A stretch of 64,000 nucleotides of DNA, from assembly GCA_964020085.1 (NCBI GenBank), contig OZ026597.1, positions 5,111,894 to 5,175,893 of the forward strand. The letters run 5' to 3'. Source of the DNA: Micromussa lordhowensis (taxonomy: Eukaryota; Cnidaria; Anthozoa; Scleractinia; Lobophylliidae). The position numbers and the translations under genes were made by a program. Below the pieces are notes generated by a model, which was not told the origin of the DNA, ran no database searches, and saw nothing but the letters and a program-made list of their open reading frames with translations. The stretch's first letter is position 1, and the number at the start of each line of letters is the position of its first letter. Positions 25,906-36,200 of this stretch are shown here, in pieces.

Positions 25906-28890
25906 TTATTTTCCAAACTCAAATGACACGTTATCTCCAATCAGCATAAATGGCGCCCACTGCTTCACTTTAGAACAGTCGTTATCTCGCATCCATTTCG
26001 TAGCCTCGTGAAGAGATTCGCTGGCACTTTCCCCACGAACAAGATGCTTGTAGAAACGACTCATGAACGTTTCTGTTGCTTTGTCATCTATCGCCCACAA
26101 TGCAACCAGAACTGAACGTGCACCAGATCCTAAGAATGCTCGAGCAATTCCAACAACTCCCTCGCCTGTAATCTGCCCACGACCACTGTGACAACAGCTA
26201 AGTACCACCAGTTTAGCTCGCAGTTGAACTTTTGAAATGTCAGACATTCTCAATAGGTATTCTTCTTCCTTAGGACACCTGCTAGTAGAGCGTACGGGTG
26301 AGAGGGCAATTTCTCCTCTTTCGGCACTTCCGTGTGCAGCGAAATGTATAAGAACTACTGAATGTAACATTTCAAGTACCGCCTGCTTGGTTGCATGCTT
26401 TCCTAACAAAGGCTGAACGCCCAGCAGCTGTCCAATCATCTCTGCTTCTTTTCTTGCAAAAGGCAATGGACTGAACGTTGTTCGTCTACCATTGTATCGC
26501 ACCTTACCAACCTCAGGATCACCCACTAACAGAACACCAGACTGACTGTGATGGTCGGAAGAACTATCTTGAATGAATTTGAGAATCGTCAAAGAAGGAA
26601 CGATACGAATCCTAAAAGTCTCTGATAGATACTTTCCACTTCCATCAAGTAAAGCTGAAAATGGAACACGGTACATGTAGCGTTCAGGAATAACGATTAT
26701 TTCCGGCCCCTCAAGTACGTCAGCCACGGGAGCGATAATCATATTGTAGAACAATGAAAGACTCAGTTCGAAATCATCATCACCCCTTGTGGCGAGCTCC
26801 TCTTCCTCAGGAGAATACAGTTTGGGTTCATTGTCATTTAAAGTTCGATCTTCGCAATTCACCCTAGGTAAGACACCCAGGCTTCGAAAGCTTTTAGCGA
26901 AGAAATCATCCAAAACTTCAACCAATCCGACACCAACAATTTTTTCATCTACTGCTATTCTTCGAAAATAAATGACTCCGTTTGCCTTCAGAATCCACAA
27001 AAACAGATACTGGCCATAGTACGAAATATACAGACAAGAACAGTGACCCTCTTTGTTCATAATTTTGTCAATGCCAATCCACGATTGTGGATCAGCTGAG
27101 ATTTGCCAATCAAGAGCGTACTGAGATGCCATCAAATCTGCTAAAGCTCTAGCCCGTGCCAGCTCTAAAACATAAAGGGCATTGTTGGGATTTCCCAAAG
27201 AAACGAAGAGAGCAGCAAGATTCTGGTATGGAAAGCTGCACACATCTGAAAAGGATATTTTGAATTGCTCGTTCTCTCTAAGATGACCACGCAAATTCTC
27301 GCTTCTCTTCACACTCAGAAGCAGACAGTCAAACGCTTCCTGGAATTTGTCTTGCAAAAGCTTCACCAATGTAAGGAGACAAAGACAATCCAGCTCTTGC
27401 CCAAGGTCTCCAATATCTTGATTAATAGACATAGCTTTCTCCAGATAATTTTCAGCCATGACATGTTCACCAAAAGAATGAAGCAGAGATCCTAGCTTTG
27501 CATAGCAGTTTGCTTTTCCTGCTCTGCTGCCAATTTCAATTCTAATGGCAAGTGCTTTCTCATAATATTCTTTAGGTTTGTCATATTGACCAAGACATTG
27601 AAACACAGTTCCTAAGTATTCGTAACTTGATGCTTCTCCTGCTCTGTCACCAATATCTATTCTTATGGCAAGTGCTTTCTCATGATATTCCTTAGCTTCC
27701 TCATACTTACGAAGAGATTTAAACATACTTCCCAAGTTTCCGTAATCTGCTGCTACTCCTTTTTTGTCACCAATTTGTATTCTGATGGCAAGTGCTTTCT
27801 CAAGATATTCCTTAGCTTCCTCATATTTACGAAGAGATTTAAACACACTTCCCAAGTTTCCGTAATCTGCTGCTACTCCTTTTTTGTCACCAATTTGTAT
27901 TCTGATGGCAAGTGCTTTCTCAAGATATTCCTTAGCTTTGTCATATTCACCAAGAAATTGGAACACAGTTCCTAAGTTTCCGTACGAGCTGGCTTCTCCC
28001 TTTTTGTCACCTATTTGTATTCTGATGGCAAGTGCTTTCTCAAGATATTCCTTAGCTTTGTCATATTCACCAAGAGATAGAAACACAGTTCCTAAGTTTC
28101 CGTAATCTGCTGCTACTCCTTTTTTGTCACCAATCTGTATTCTGATGGCAAGTGCTTTCTCAAGATATTCCTTAGCTTTGTCGTATTCACTAAGAGATCT
28201 AAGCACAGTTCCTAAGTTTCCATACGAGCTGGCTTCTCCCTCTTTGTCACCGATTTGTGTGTTGATGGCAAGTGCTTTCTCGAGATATTCTTTAGCGTTG
28301 TCATATTCACCAATAGATAGAAACACAGCTCCTAAGTTTCCATACGAGCTGGCTTCTCCCTCCTTGTCACCGATTTGTATTCTTATGGCAAGTGCTTTCT
28401 CGAGATATTCTTTAGCTTTGTGATATTCACCGAGACAATAAGACATTATTCCAATTTCTTCATCATAATATGCTTCATGTTTTCTGTCTCCCATTTCTTT
28501 CGTGATTTTTGTCGCTTTTTCATAAAGTTCCTCTGCTTCGACGTATTTATATTGCTGTTTACATATTTTGGCCAGTATTACCGTAAGATTCCCTTCGCTG
28601 TTTGTTTCACCACACTCGTGGTAAATTTCCAAAAGTTCCCTGCCATGGATTAGTGCATTTGTATAATCAGGGATTAGACAATACGCCCTGAATATAGTTT
28701 TATAGATAAAAATGTTAATTAACTTAAACATGTCTGCCTCCGTTTTTACCACTCCATTATTTAAGAAGATGAAACATTCTTTAGAGACATCAATAGCGTT
28801 TAGACAACGACCAGTGTTCAGAAGGAAAGTAGCAACAACCAGGCCAATAGAGATGGCTTGTAAAATGTCTGTTATGTTGCATTTGTTCAT
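25906..28890 (-). CDS. TPR-CHAT protein (tetratricopeptide repeats with caspase-like CHAT domain)
   Basis: This 994-residue protein has an N-terminal helical region (1-140), nine or more TPR units (about 140-480, 40 residues each, consensus YGNLGTVFLSLGEYDKAKEY then LEKALAIRIQIGDKKG), and a helical linker. A C-terminal CHAT protease-like domain follows (about 690-985), with H853 in HFAAHG and C900 in LSCCHSG. CHAT domains are caspase/separase-fold peptidases; in cnidarians such genes are numerous and often called TTC28-like. Substrate and role are unknown; stress or immune signalling is only a guess. One uninterrupted exon encodes all of it. A splice acceptor (CTTTTTACAG) lies about 20 bases before the ATG, so a 5' exon may precede. 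Both catalytic residues look intact. Confidence 0.9.
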   Translation of the reverse strand: MNKCNITDILQAISIGLVVATFLLNTGRCLNAIDVSKECFIFLNNGVVKTEADMFKLINIFIYKTIFRAYCLIPDYTNALIHGRELLEIYHECGETNSEGNLTVILAKICKQQYKYVEAEELYEKATKITKEMGDRKHEAYYDEEIGIMSYCLGEYHKAKEYLEKALAIRIQIGDKEGEASSYGNLGAVFLSIGEYDNAKEYLEKALAINTQIGDKEGEASSYGNLGTVLRSLSEYDKAKEYLEKALAIRIQIGDKKGVAADYGNLGTVFLSLGEYDKAKEYLEKALAIRIQIGDKKGEASSYGNLGTVFQFLGEYDKAKEYLEKALAIRIQIGDKKGVAADYGNLGSVFKSLRKYEEAKEYLEKALAIRIQIGDKKGVAADYGNLGSMFKSLRKYEEAKEYHEKALAIRIDIGDRAGEASSYEYLGTVFQCLGQYDKPKEYYEKALAIRIEIGSRAGKANCYAKLGSLLHSFGEHVMAENYLEKAMSINQDIGDLGQELDCLCLLTLVKLLQDKFQEAFDCLLLSVKRSENLRGHLRENEQFKISFSDVCSFPYQNLAALFVSLGNPNNALYVLELARARALADLMASQYALDWQISADPQSWIGIDKIMNKEGHCSCLYISYYGQYLFLWILKANGVIYFRRIAVDEKIVGVGLVEVLDDFFAKSFRSLGVLPRVNCEDRTLNDNEPKLYSPEEEELATRGDDDFELSLSLFYNMIIAPVADVLEGPEIIVIPERYMYRVPFSALLDGSGKYLSETFRIRIVPSLTILKFIQDSSSDHHSQSGVLLVGDPEVGKVRYNGRRTTFSPLPFARKEAEMIGQLLGVQPLLGKHATKQAVLEMLHSVVLIHFAAHGSAERGEIALSPVRSTSRCPKEEEYLLRMSDISKVQLRAKLVVLSCCHSGRGQITGEGVVGIARAFLGSGARSVLVALWAIDDKATETFMSRFYKHLVRGESASESLHEATKWMRDNDCSKVKQWAPFMLIGDNVSFEFGK
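27490..28450 (-). repeat. 120-bp tandem repeats encoding the TPR units
   Basis: Eight units of 120 bp (e.g. GGCAAGTGCTTTCTCAAGAT at 27,787, 27,907, 28,027, 28,147) are highly similar, some differing by only a few bases. Such nucleotide identity between TPR units shows recent duplication or gene conversion inside the exon and predicts copy-number variation. Plus-strand ORFs here are shadows. Confidence 0.85.
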
Positions 28891-28912
28891 AGCGTCCTCT
28901 TCTATGAGCCCT

Positions 28913-28922
28913 GTAAAAAGAT
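28913..28922 (-). promoter_or_regulatory. Likely splice acceptor before the TPR-CHAT start
   Basis: On the minus strand the text is ATCTTTTTACAG followed by GGCTCATAG and, shortly after, the ATG at 28,890. The pyrimidine tract and AG are typical; the upstream exon is not identified. Confidence 0.4.
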
Positions 28923-28924
28923 AA

Positions 28925-29914
28925 CACGAATCAAGATTTATAGTTTTTCTTAGGTTAATAATATACTTTCGTACGCCTTCCTGCTTGGGTATTTAATGAG
29001 GGTGGTGGCGAATTTAATGTTGGGATTAAGCCTGCTATGTACTGGTATTTGGTCTATGAGGAGTAGAATAGTACTGATGAAAGTAGGAGGACGTTGGCTA
29101 AGTACTGTTAGTGTTTTTGAGTGTGTCGACGCAGAGTACGTGTTTTTAAAATGTCTTCCCAATCACACCCTGTCTGTTGGTTTCTGTCGCACCAGAATCA
29201 TCAAGTAAAGAAGGTACATGAAGTCTGAGTTTCTCATCAGAGTTCTTTTCCTTTTGTAAAAATTTTGGCTCTGATTTTTACATTACATGTTCTCCTCGCC
29301 GTCGTTTTTATCAGTTTAAGGCAACCTGTTTTCTAGAGTTCATTGTTTTTAGAGCTTTTGTGGGTTTTTCCCGCAGAAATCGCCATTGAGGTTCAGGTTG
29401 CTTACAAATCTTTCCTTTGATTTCTCAATTTGGTTCGTTGATAAGTTGCATATCCTGAGCAAGGACAAGAGCCAACAACAAACTTAAACACATATGACGT
29501 CTAGATTGAGCTTAAAATTTAGACCACACTTGTTACAAGGAAGCGCTGCCACTTAAGATACATGATAAGTGACACTGGCCAGACTAAAATTAATTTAGTA
29601 GGGTAAACAATTACTGGTACCCAAGTGTTTTGCGGTGTGGCTCTTTTAAATTAATATTGCAAATAGACCCCTTGGATGGGGCTTGTTCCATATATAAGCT
29701 TATACGGGTATGTCCCGTTGGGGAAGGTATGGTTTTCAGGCAGTTTATTCTGGAAAAGGGTATAGAAATTAAACAGTGCTGGTCTAGAATAAGGTACAAT
29801 TTACGGAGAAGTGGCAGGTCTATAAGAAATTCAAATTAGTTAGTGATTATGTCCGACATTATAGTTACAAATTCACCCGGGTTCTCTCTTTGCTTTTAAA
29901 AAGCAGAACGACTA
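28925..29914. other. Intergenic, no gene seen
   Basis: Several short ORFs occur on both strands, but none has domain or splice support. The region could include 5' exons or the promoter of the TPR-CHAT gene. Confidence 0.45.
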
Positions 29915-30020
29915 GTTCAAGTTCAAGTTCAAGTTCAAGTTTATTATTAAATCAACAAAATTTTACAAAAACAACGCTAACCCGCAAATAGCTGAGGCTA
30001 ATCTAGGCGGGTAGCGAGTA
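29915..30020 (-). mobile_element. LINE 3' tail with (GAACTT)n
   Basis: On the minus strand the sequence ends in AATAATAAACTTGAACTTGAA with four TTGAAC units, preceded by a conserved tail (TTTGCGGGTTAGCG, TAAAATTTTGTTGATT). Short 3' tandem repeats are typical of CR1/L2-type LINEs. Only about 100 bases remain. Confidence 0.55.
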
Positions 30021-30092
30021 AGACTGTTTAAAGAGTAAATCAAATTGTTAGTGTTACATACCAGTAAAGAGATGAAACAAATGCACGTCTAG

Positions 30093-30096
30093 CAAA

Positions 30097-30131
<35 letters not shown>

Positions 30132-30134
30132 ATA
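30093..30134 (+). repeat. (AAAT)n microsatellite
   Basis: About ten perfect AAAT units, then diverged units to about 30,150. Confidence 0.95.
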
Positions 30135-30787
30135 GGTAAATGAATAAATGGATGAAATAGAAATCGCATCGACTGTGAACAGTTACAGTGCGAATCCTCC
30201 AACCAAGGCCACCCGACAAAATTGTCCACAAATTTAATGAATAAAAATTATGGAGGTAAATAGCAAACGTTTTTCAACAAATATCCATGTAATCAATCTG
30301 TACATTACAAAAGCAACACATTTGTGGTTGTTTTGGATAATTTGTTGCAAAACTATTCGTAACCTCTACGATTTTCATTCGTTAAATTTGTAGAAAATTT
30401 TGTCGAGTGGCTTTGGTTAGAGTAGTCGCACTGTAATGATTTCAGTCTACTATGAATAACAAGAAATATTAAAATATCTACCTCTTAGTAACCGAGTTTC
30501 GAGGGTTGTTCTGTAAGTTACGGACAGAGTTTTTTTCCGCATGGATTTACGGCCCAATCGAAGGGAAAAAACGAAGATCCGTAACTTACAGTACAGACCG
30601 AGAATACGAATACTAATGTGTGTCTGCCGGGTTCTGGAACGATTTCCATTCACGCGGAACGGCCTCAAGTTTCTGACGCACGTTAAGAGGACAACGAGTC
30701 AATTTGAAATCGTTGCTAAGTGACTCTTAAGTTGTTAGCAAGTCTTAATACACGATAATAAACTTTCAGATGCTATGTGTTCTTAGC

Positions 30788-31865
30788 GGGTGTCAGTAAA
30801 ACGCGGGGCCGGGGCCGGGGTCGGGGTCGGGGTCGGGGTCAATTTTTTTTTCTTTTTTGTTATTTCCTTTTTTTCGGTTTTTTAACCGCAACGCAGATTT
30901 CTCGATTTTCATCAGCAGTGAATCCTTAATAACTATATCTTCGAATTGGCATATATAAAACAAGAGAATGAAATGCGGTGGAGGTCATACCGCAAACAAT
31001 CCATGTGACAGTTCGTCAAACAGTCGAATATAGACGCTGCACAAATCTCATTTCCAGACCAGCGCCGATTTCTTTATTACAGAAAGCGACATGACAAAGA
31101 CCAAAATCTACGAGACAGTTCAATGCGAGTACATAACGTGCAAATCAACTGGTCAAGGCTAACGCGGACTTCCGTGGTCACTGGATGTCATTACCGTAAC
31201 CATTACCTTTTGTTTCATGTGGTGTTCTGTGGCCGTTGCATGGGATAACGAATTGACAGGTAGGTCAGTCTGTTGAGAGGCCAGGGAGATTACAGTTCAT
31301 GATTACACGACAATGCAGTATTGTATATCTAATAATCTTCAACCCAGGGCAGAACAGAATAAACCTTGTTAAAACCATCAGGAATGATCTTACAACTGTA
31401 GTCATTTATTTCTTATAAACACAACTTTACACTGACAGTGATGGACAACACTCCATGCAACTGAATTCAATTCAATGCGGGTATTAGTTCAGTGAATTGT
31501 CCACCTTATCTTATACTCTTCCAAGAAACGAAAGGAAGCAAAACATACAAGCTGCAATGTGCAGGAACTTACCATTAACACTCCCGCTGCCTTCCATACT
31601 TCCAGCGAGTGAGAAGTGATGGTTCATCACGTGTACATTTTAGCGGGAAAAGCGATTGAAAACCACCCCATGATGCTCAGCGTGTAATTTGCGATTTCTC
31701 CTGAGCCGTTGATTATTAGCATTAGGTAATATCATAAAGAAAAAGACACAACAAAGAAAACAAAAGGAAAACATGAAAATAACAAAAAAGAAAATTATAA
31801 AAAGTTGGCCCCGACCCCGACCCCGACCCCGGTCCCGACCCCGGCCCCGCGTTTTACTGACACCC
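30788..31865. mobile_element. 1.08-kb DNA element with G-rich terminal inverted repeats
   Basis: The ends are inverted copies: GGGTGTCAGTAAAACGCGGG followed by (CGGGGC/T)n on the left (30,788-30,840) and the complement on the right (about 31,806-31,865). The two tracts differ slightly in unit order. The inside (about 30,850-31,800) holds no ORF with support. No clear target duplication was found (flanks TTCTTAGC and TAAAATAT), so the superfamily is open. The G tracts could form G-quadruplexes. Confidence 0.8.
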
Positions 31866-31929
31866 TAAAATATTTAAAGACTCCATGGCGGCAAGTTAAA
31901 CCGCAAATTAATTAGATTAGACTTTGAGG

Positions 31930-32592
31930 CGACGGTTGTTTACCATTTACATGGAGAAACCGGGTGGTCGATGGTTTGTGCAAATGGAAAGCAAAATTCC
32001 CATATTGGAAATTTCCGTTTGGGGTGGCGTGTACCATTTGAACAACAGACCCAACTTACCGAAAGAGCCTAGGACGAGTTTGGACATCTTCAAAATGGCG
32101 GCTGAGCTCGTCTTATTGAGCGAGGCTCTAGATGCCTCAATTGACGAGGAACTACTTCTCGATCATGAGGAAGACGAGGAATTCCAAGTAATAGCGGCCA
32201 CTTCAGCTTTCATGAAAAGAGAGCTGAAGACAAATGTTGGGTTTTGCGAGGTTGTGATGCCTTCTTATTCAATCAAGTAGTGACTGCAAATTGTACGTTA
32301 TTAAGTGGCAGCTTGCACACTGGTAAACAGAACTAGTACTCTCCGCAGCAGCCATGTTGACGCATCTCACGTGACGGAGATCAAAAAATTGGCGTATGGC
32401 CTGGAACTGGTTTCGAATGGCAAATGGTAAGCACATTTTCCGTTCGGATACTCCGTTTGGGAATTTTGGACTACCTCTCGAGACGTTCCGTTTATTTTTG
32501 AAAATTTCCGTTCGGGCAAACCAAAACGGTCTTACCATTTACATCCCAACCGAAATTTCCGGAATTTTTTGGTAAAAGGTAAACAACCGACA
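31930..32592. mobile_element. Possible PIF/Harbinger-type non-autonomous element
   Basis: Inverted ends share CGGTTGTTTACC (31,933-31,944) and GGTAAACAACCG (32,578-32,589), with further inner similarity around ACCATTTACAT. An ORF inside (31,924-32,280) contains MAAELVLLSEALDASIDEEL followed by an acidic stretch and FMKRELKTN. This is reminiscent of the N-terminus of Harbinger transposases or their MYB partner, but too short to be sure. The transposase core is absent. Confidence 0.45.
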
Positions 32593-32599
32593 CGTTCTT

Positions 32600-33200
32600 T
32601 TTTTTGAAACACATTCCCAGCGCGGTTCAAAACGGTTAAGTTACGTCTCTCATAAAGTTGCAAAACGTTTTCTGTAACTGATGACATTTTATCACAAAAA
32701 AAACTCTCAGGCGTTGGGAAGGGTAATCTGACAAGGAAACGTCCCAAACTCGGCAGATTTCATGGCGTGTTATAAAATTTATAAGGAAACAGATGATTGT
32801 ATCACGCATGCGTTTGTCGGTATCCGGGATGTGGTTTCGAAAAAACGATACGCGATAGAAATACCTTGGTGGAAAGATAATTTGCTCCCTTCGTTGAGCG
32901 GGAGGCGCGACTCTTTTAGCGTTAATAACGGATATAAAAATCAGGAAATCGCATTTTCTCTGTGAACTCTACATTTTCACTAAACTGATTTCAAAGGAGT
33001 GCGCAGTAGCTCAATGAGCACGAAATACATCTCTATTGGGCACACACACATAAAAAATCAACAACAACAAAGATCCAAACAAACAAATAACAAACCAAGC
33101 AAAAAAAATAATAAAACGAAACAAAAATACTACTACTGCTACTGTTCACGCGGGTATAAATTGTCTCGTTTGTTGTTCAAATTATCAATCGAAGAAAATT
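32600..33200. other. Intergenic, no gene seen
   Basis: Only short ORFs without support occur, plus an A-rich low-complexity stretch at 33,050-33,130. Confidence 0.5.
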
Positions 33201-36200
33201 GAACTTAGTTTTGCCGAGGCTAAATCAAGCTATATGGGAACGACTAAATTTGAGTTCAATTGGTTGGTGATGTTGCTAGAGCAAAACATGCCAAATTTGT
33301 ATTAGTTTTATTCCTTACCGTGAGGCCAGTATGTGTACAGCATTTCGTAACTGAAAGAGACCCGTTCTACGATAGAGCTAGGTTCTACTTAGGGGTGGGA
33401 GATGAACAACGTCTTTGTAAAGTGAGCATCATAGAGGTGTGCTCTTGATCCATGACAGTCTAGTCTCAGGCCTTTATGTATTCGTTCAAAGCCGGTTGGT
33501 AAGGACATGAGGCATTACCTAACGCTAATAGAGTGCTAACAGACTAGTGCTGGCAAAAGCATTTGATTCAGGATATAGAGACCATTAACACTAGGTCATA
33601 CAATTATATGAGGAGGTTTTCGCGATATCCTGAATAAGCGAGATGGATATGGTACTGTTAACAGTGGAAGCCGAAATTATACAATGTTTGAAACAAAATA
33701 TAATTAGGACATACTTACCGTTGCACAGCAGGCTGTGTACAGCCGTTTGCTCTCCTCAAGAAAAACTGCAGAGGAACGTGTATGTGACATTACTAATATA
33801 GCGTGCTAGTCGCATAAATTATTGGTCCACAAAATTATTTCAGTTTCAACGCATCTGACGTCAGAAACGGAAACAGAAAAAATACGAAAAAGAAATTAAG
33901 GTATGCACGTGAACTTTGCACTGATCAAGCCATTTATGGCCTCTGTTATGTTCAAAGATGAAAATTAAAAAAAGAGGTCCACAGCGAGAAAAATTTCATG
34001 CCTGTGCAATGTAGTTTGCCCGTTTTGACTGATGGCATCCTTTTCTTCGTGTCAATTTTAACAGTCAGGCGAATCACAAACCAAACAAGCTTCGAATACG
34101 AAGTCAACCTTCCTTATGTTATTTTAGGAATATGGCAACGAGTTATTGTTCTCAACTGAGAGGACAAATCATACAAGATTAGCTGCTTACCATATTAGAG
34201 CTTCCTTTGAAAACTGAAAACTACGAAGCATTCCGGAGACAAACGTATTTTTTACTTTTGTGCAAGCGGAACTAATCTCTAAAGGAATTTATTATCAAAT
34301 CAAGAAACATTAAATACACCTAAACAGGCCACACAAATAAAACTGACTGTTCACATTTTATTCCTCGTTGTTCTAAGCATCACCCCCCTGCAGCAGGGTA
34401 TGGAGTGTAATTTGTCTAGTTTGATGCCGCCACCCGAGTTACATTTTGTATCAAACGTAAAACGCTATATGTGAACGATTGAATTCGAGTTTTGATCGGT
34501 AAGGACTGTTGCTTGTACAATGAAATACCAAAGCCTTTTTTATCGGTACAGTTAGCCTGGTGTGCGTAAAGGATTTGTTTCTAGCGGATCGGGTTGGGAA
34601 ATGGACAGTTTCCGGTTTTTCGTCTAACTATAAAGGTGTGTTCTAGATTCATTGTAATCTATTGGTCCCAGCCTGAAAGTGGGGAAATCGAAAAACAAGT
34701 CGGGAGGGACGTGTAGTAATAGCTTAACTAGCTTTAGAAAATAGATAAGACCCTGCTCGCGCTCTGATTGGTCAGAAACCCATGTTTCATTAGAGTTTAT
34801 AACATAGAAAAAGCGTGTTTTATTGTTTTGCGTGCGTAAAATCTATATCATAAAGCAAATAAAGAAGCCTAAGCCGGGTATTACACTGTGATAAAACACT
34901 CCGGACATTTGAGAACACTCGAGAAATGTAGAAAACACTCGCCTGCAGCTGGTGTTTTCTACATTTCCCTCGAGTTCTCGAAAGCCCGTCGTGTTTTATC
35001 ACAGTGTAATACACGGCTTAGGCTTCTTTATTTGTTAAATAAGAGGTCACTGATGTTCTCCTGTCAGATTACTATTAGCAGAGGTTTGGATACGGGAACT
35101 CCGCGCTTTAACCAATTCGCCGTAAAATTAACTGGGACGTTTTCGTGATAACCCGAATAAAGTACATGGATATGGTAAACGTTTATTCAGTTAGCAGAAG
35201 GCGAAAACAACTTATCGAACTTATCGTTGCGCAGTAGCTTGTGTACATCCATCCATTCTCTTCAAGAAAAAGTGCAGAAGGGTGTTTGTGTGTTATTGTT
35301 AATAATTCTGTTGCTCACACAAGTTATTCATTCGTAAAACTATTTCAGTTTCACAGCGTGTGACGTCATAAGCGGAAACAACAAAATAAATTGCTGTCGG
35401 CGCGTGATTTTTGCAGAAGACCGTTTATGAGCTTTCCTCTGTTCAGAGAAAAAATCCCTGACCACTCGGAATAATTTCGTCGCGACCAATGTTGTTTGAT
35501 ACTTTAATTAGTTTTTAAATGTTAAAGTACTAAATGACAATCTCACATACAGGGACACCCTTTACTATTTGTGTCAGTCTATCGATGATATTAGTCCTCA
35601 TTCCCGTTGTAACAGGCCGTGAAGTCACACAACCAAACAGCTTCGAGTTTCCTATGAGTCTCGGCTTTATTTATTTGTTAATTTTTTAAGTAAAAGATCA
35701 CAAAATAAAGAATAAGTTTTACTTACCACAGGGAATTTCACATTAGAAAGGGTCGAAAGTGAATTCTATGAAACAACTATAACGGATGATATATTACCCA
35801 GGGGTTTGCGGAAATGCACGATGAGTTTGAAAAGAGGTGGGATACGGGATACGGGATATGACACTTCTTAGAGAAACATACTATGCACTCTTTAACCTTT
35901 AAGGGCGGGATACGCATTGACAAACAGCAAATTGCGAATCGTTTCTTAATTCCACAGTGACACTAAAATGATCAGTGACGAGTGGATATTGTCTCAAGGG
36001 GCACAAACTACGCCTTGAGAGGCCGTCTAAAAAACGTTGTCCTGACATTTTTTACTCGTTATACTCAGTATCTGCGGTTTTTAAGTTATCAAGATCGAGC
36101 AAAATCGAGTGAAGTTTTAATGAAGCTAAATAAAACTATATAAGAACGAATGAATTCGAGTTTGATCGGTACGTACTGTTGCTTTTGTTCTTTGTTCTTC

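Noticed and set aside
27490..28450. CRISPR-like regular repeats
   Set aside because: The 120-bp period is in frame with TPR units of a eukaryotic gene; there are no short repeats with unique spacers.
27265..28653. Plus-strand ORFs with repeated segments over the TPR-CHAT gene
   Set aside because: They are antisense shadows of the 120-bp TPR repeats, repeated only because the coding strand is.
34820..35148. Overlapping ORFs on both strands with similar text
   Set aside because: Both arise from the 178-bp palindrome and have no domain support.
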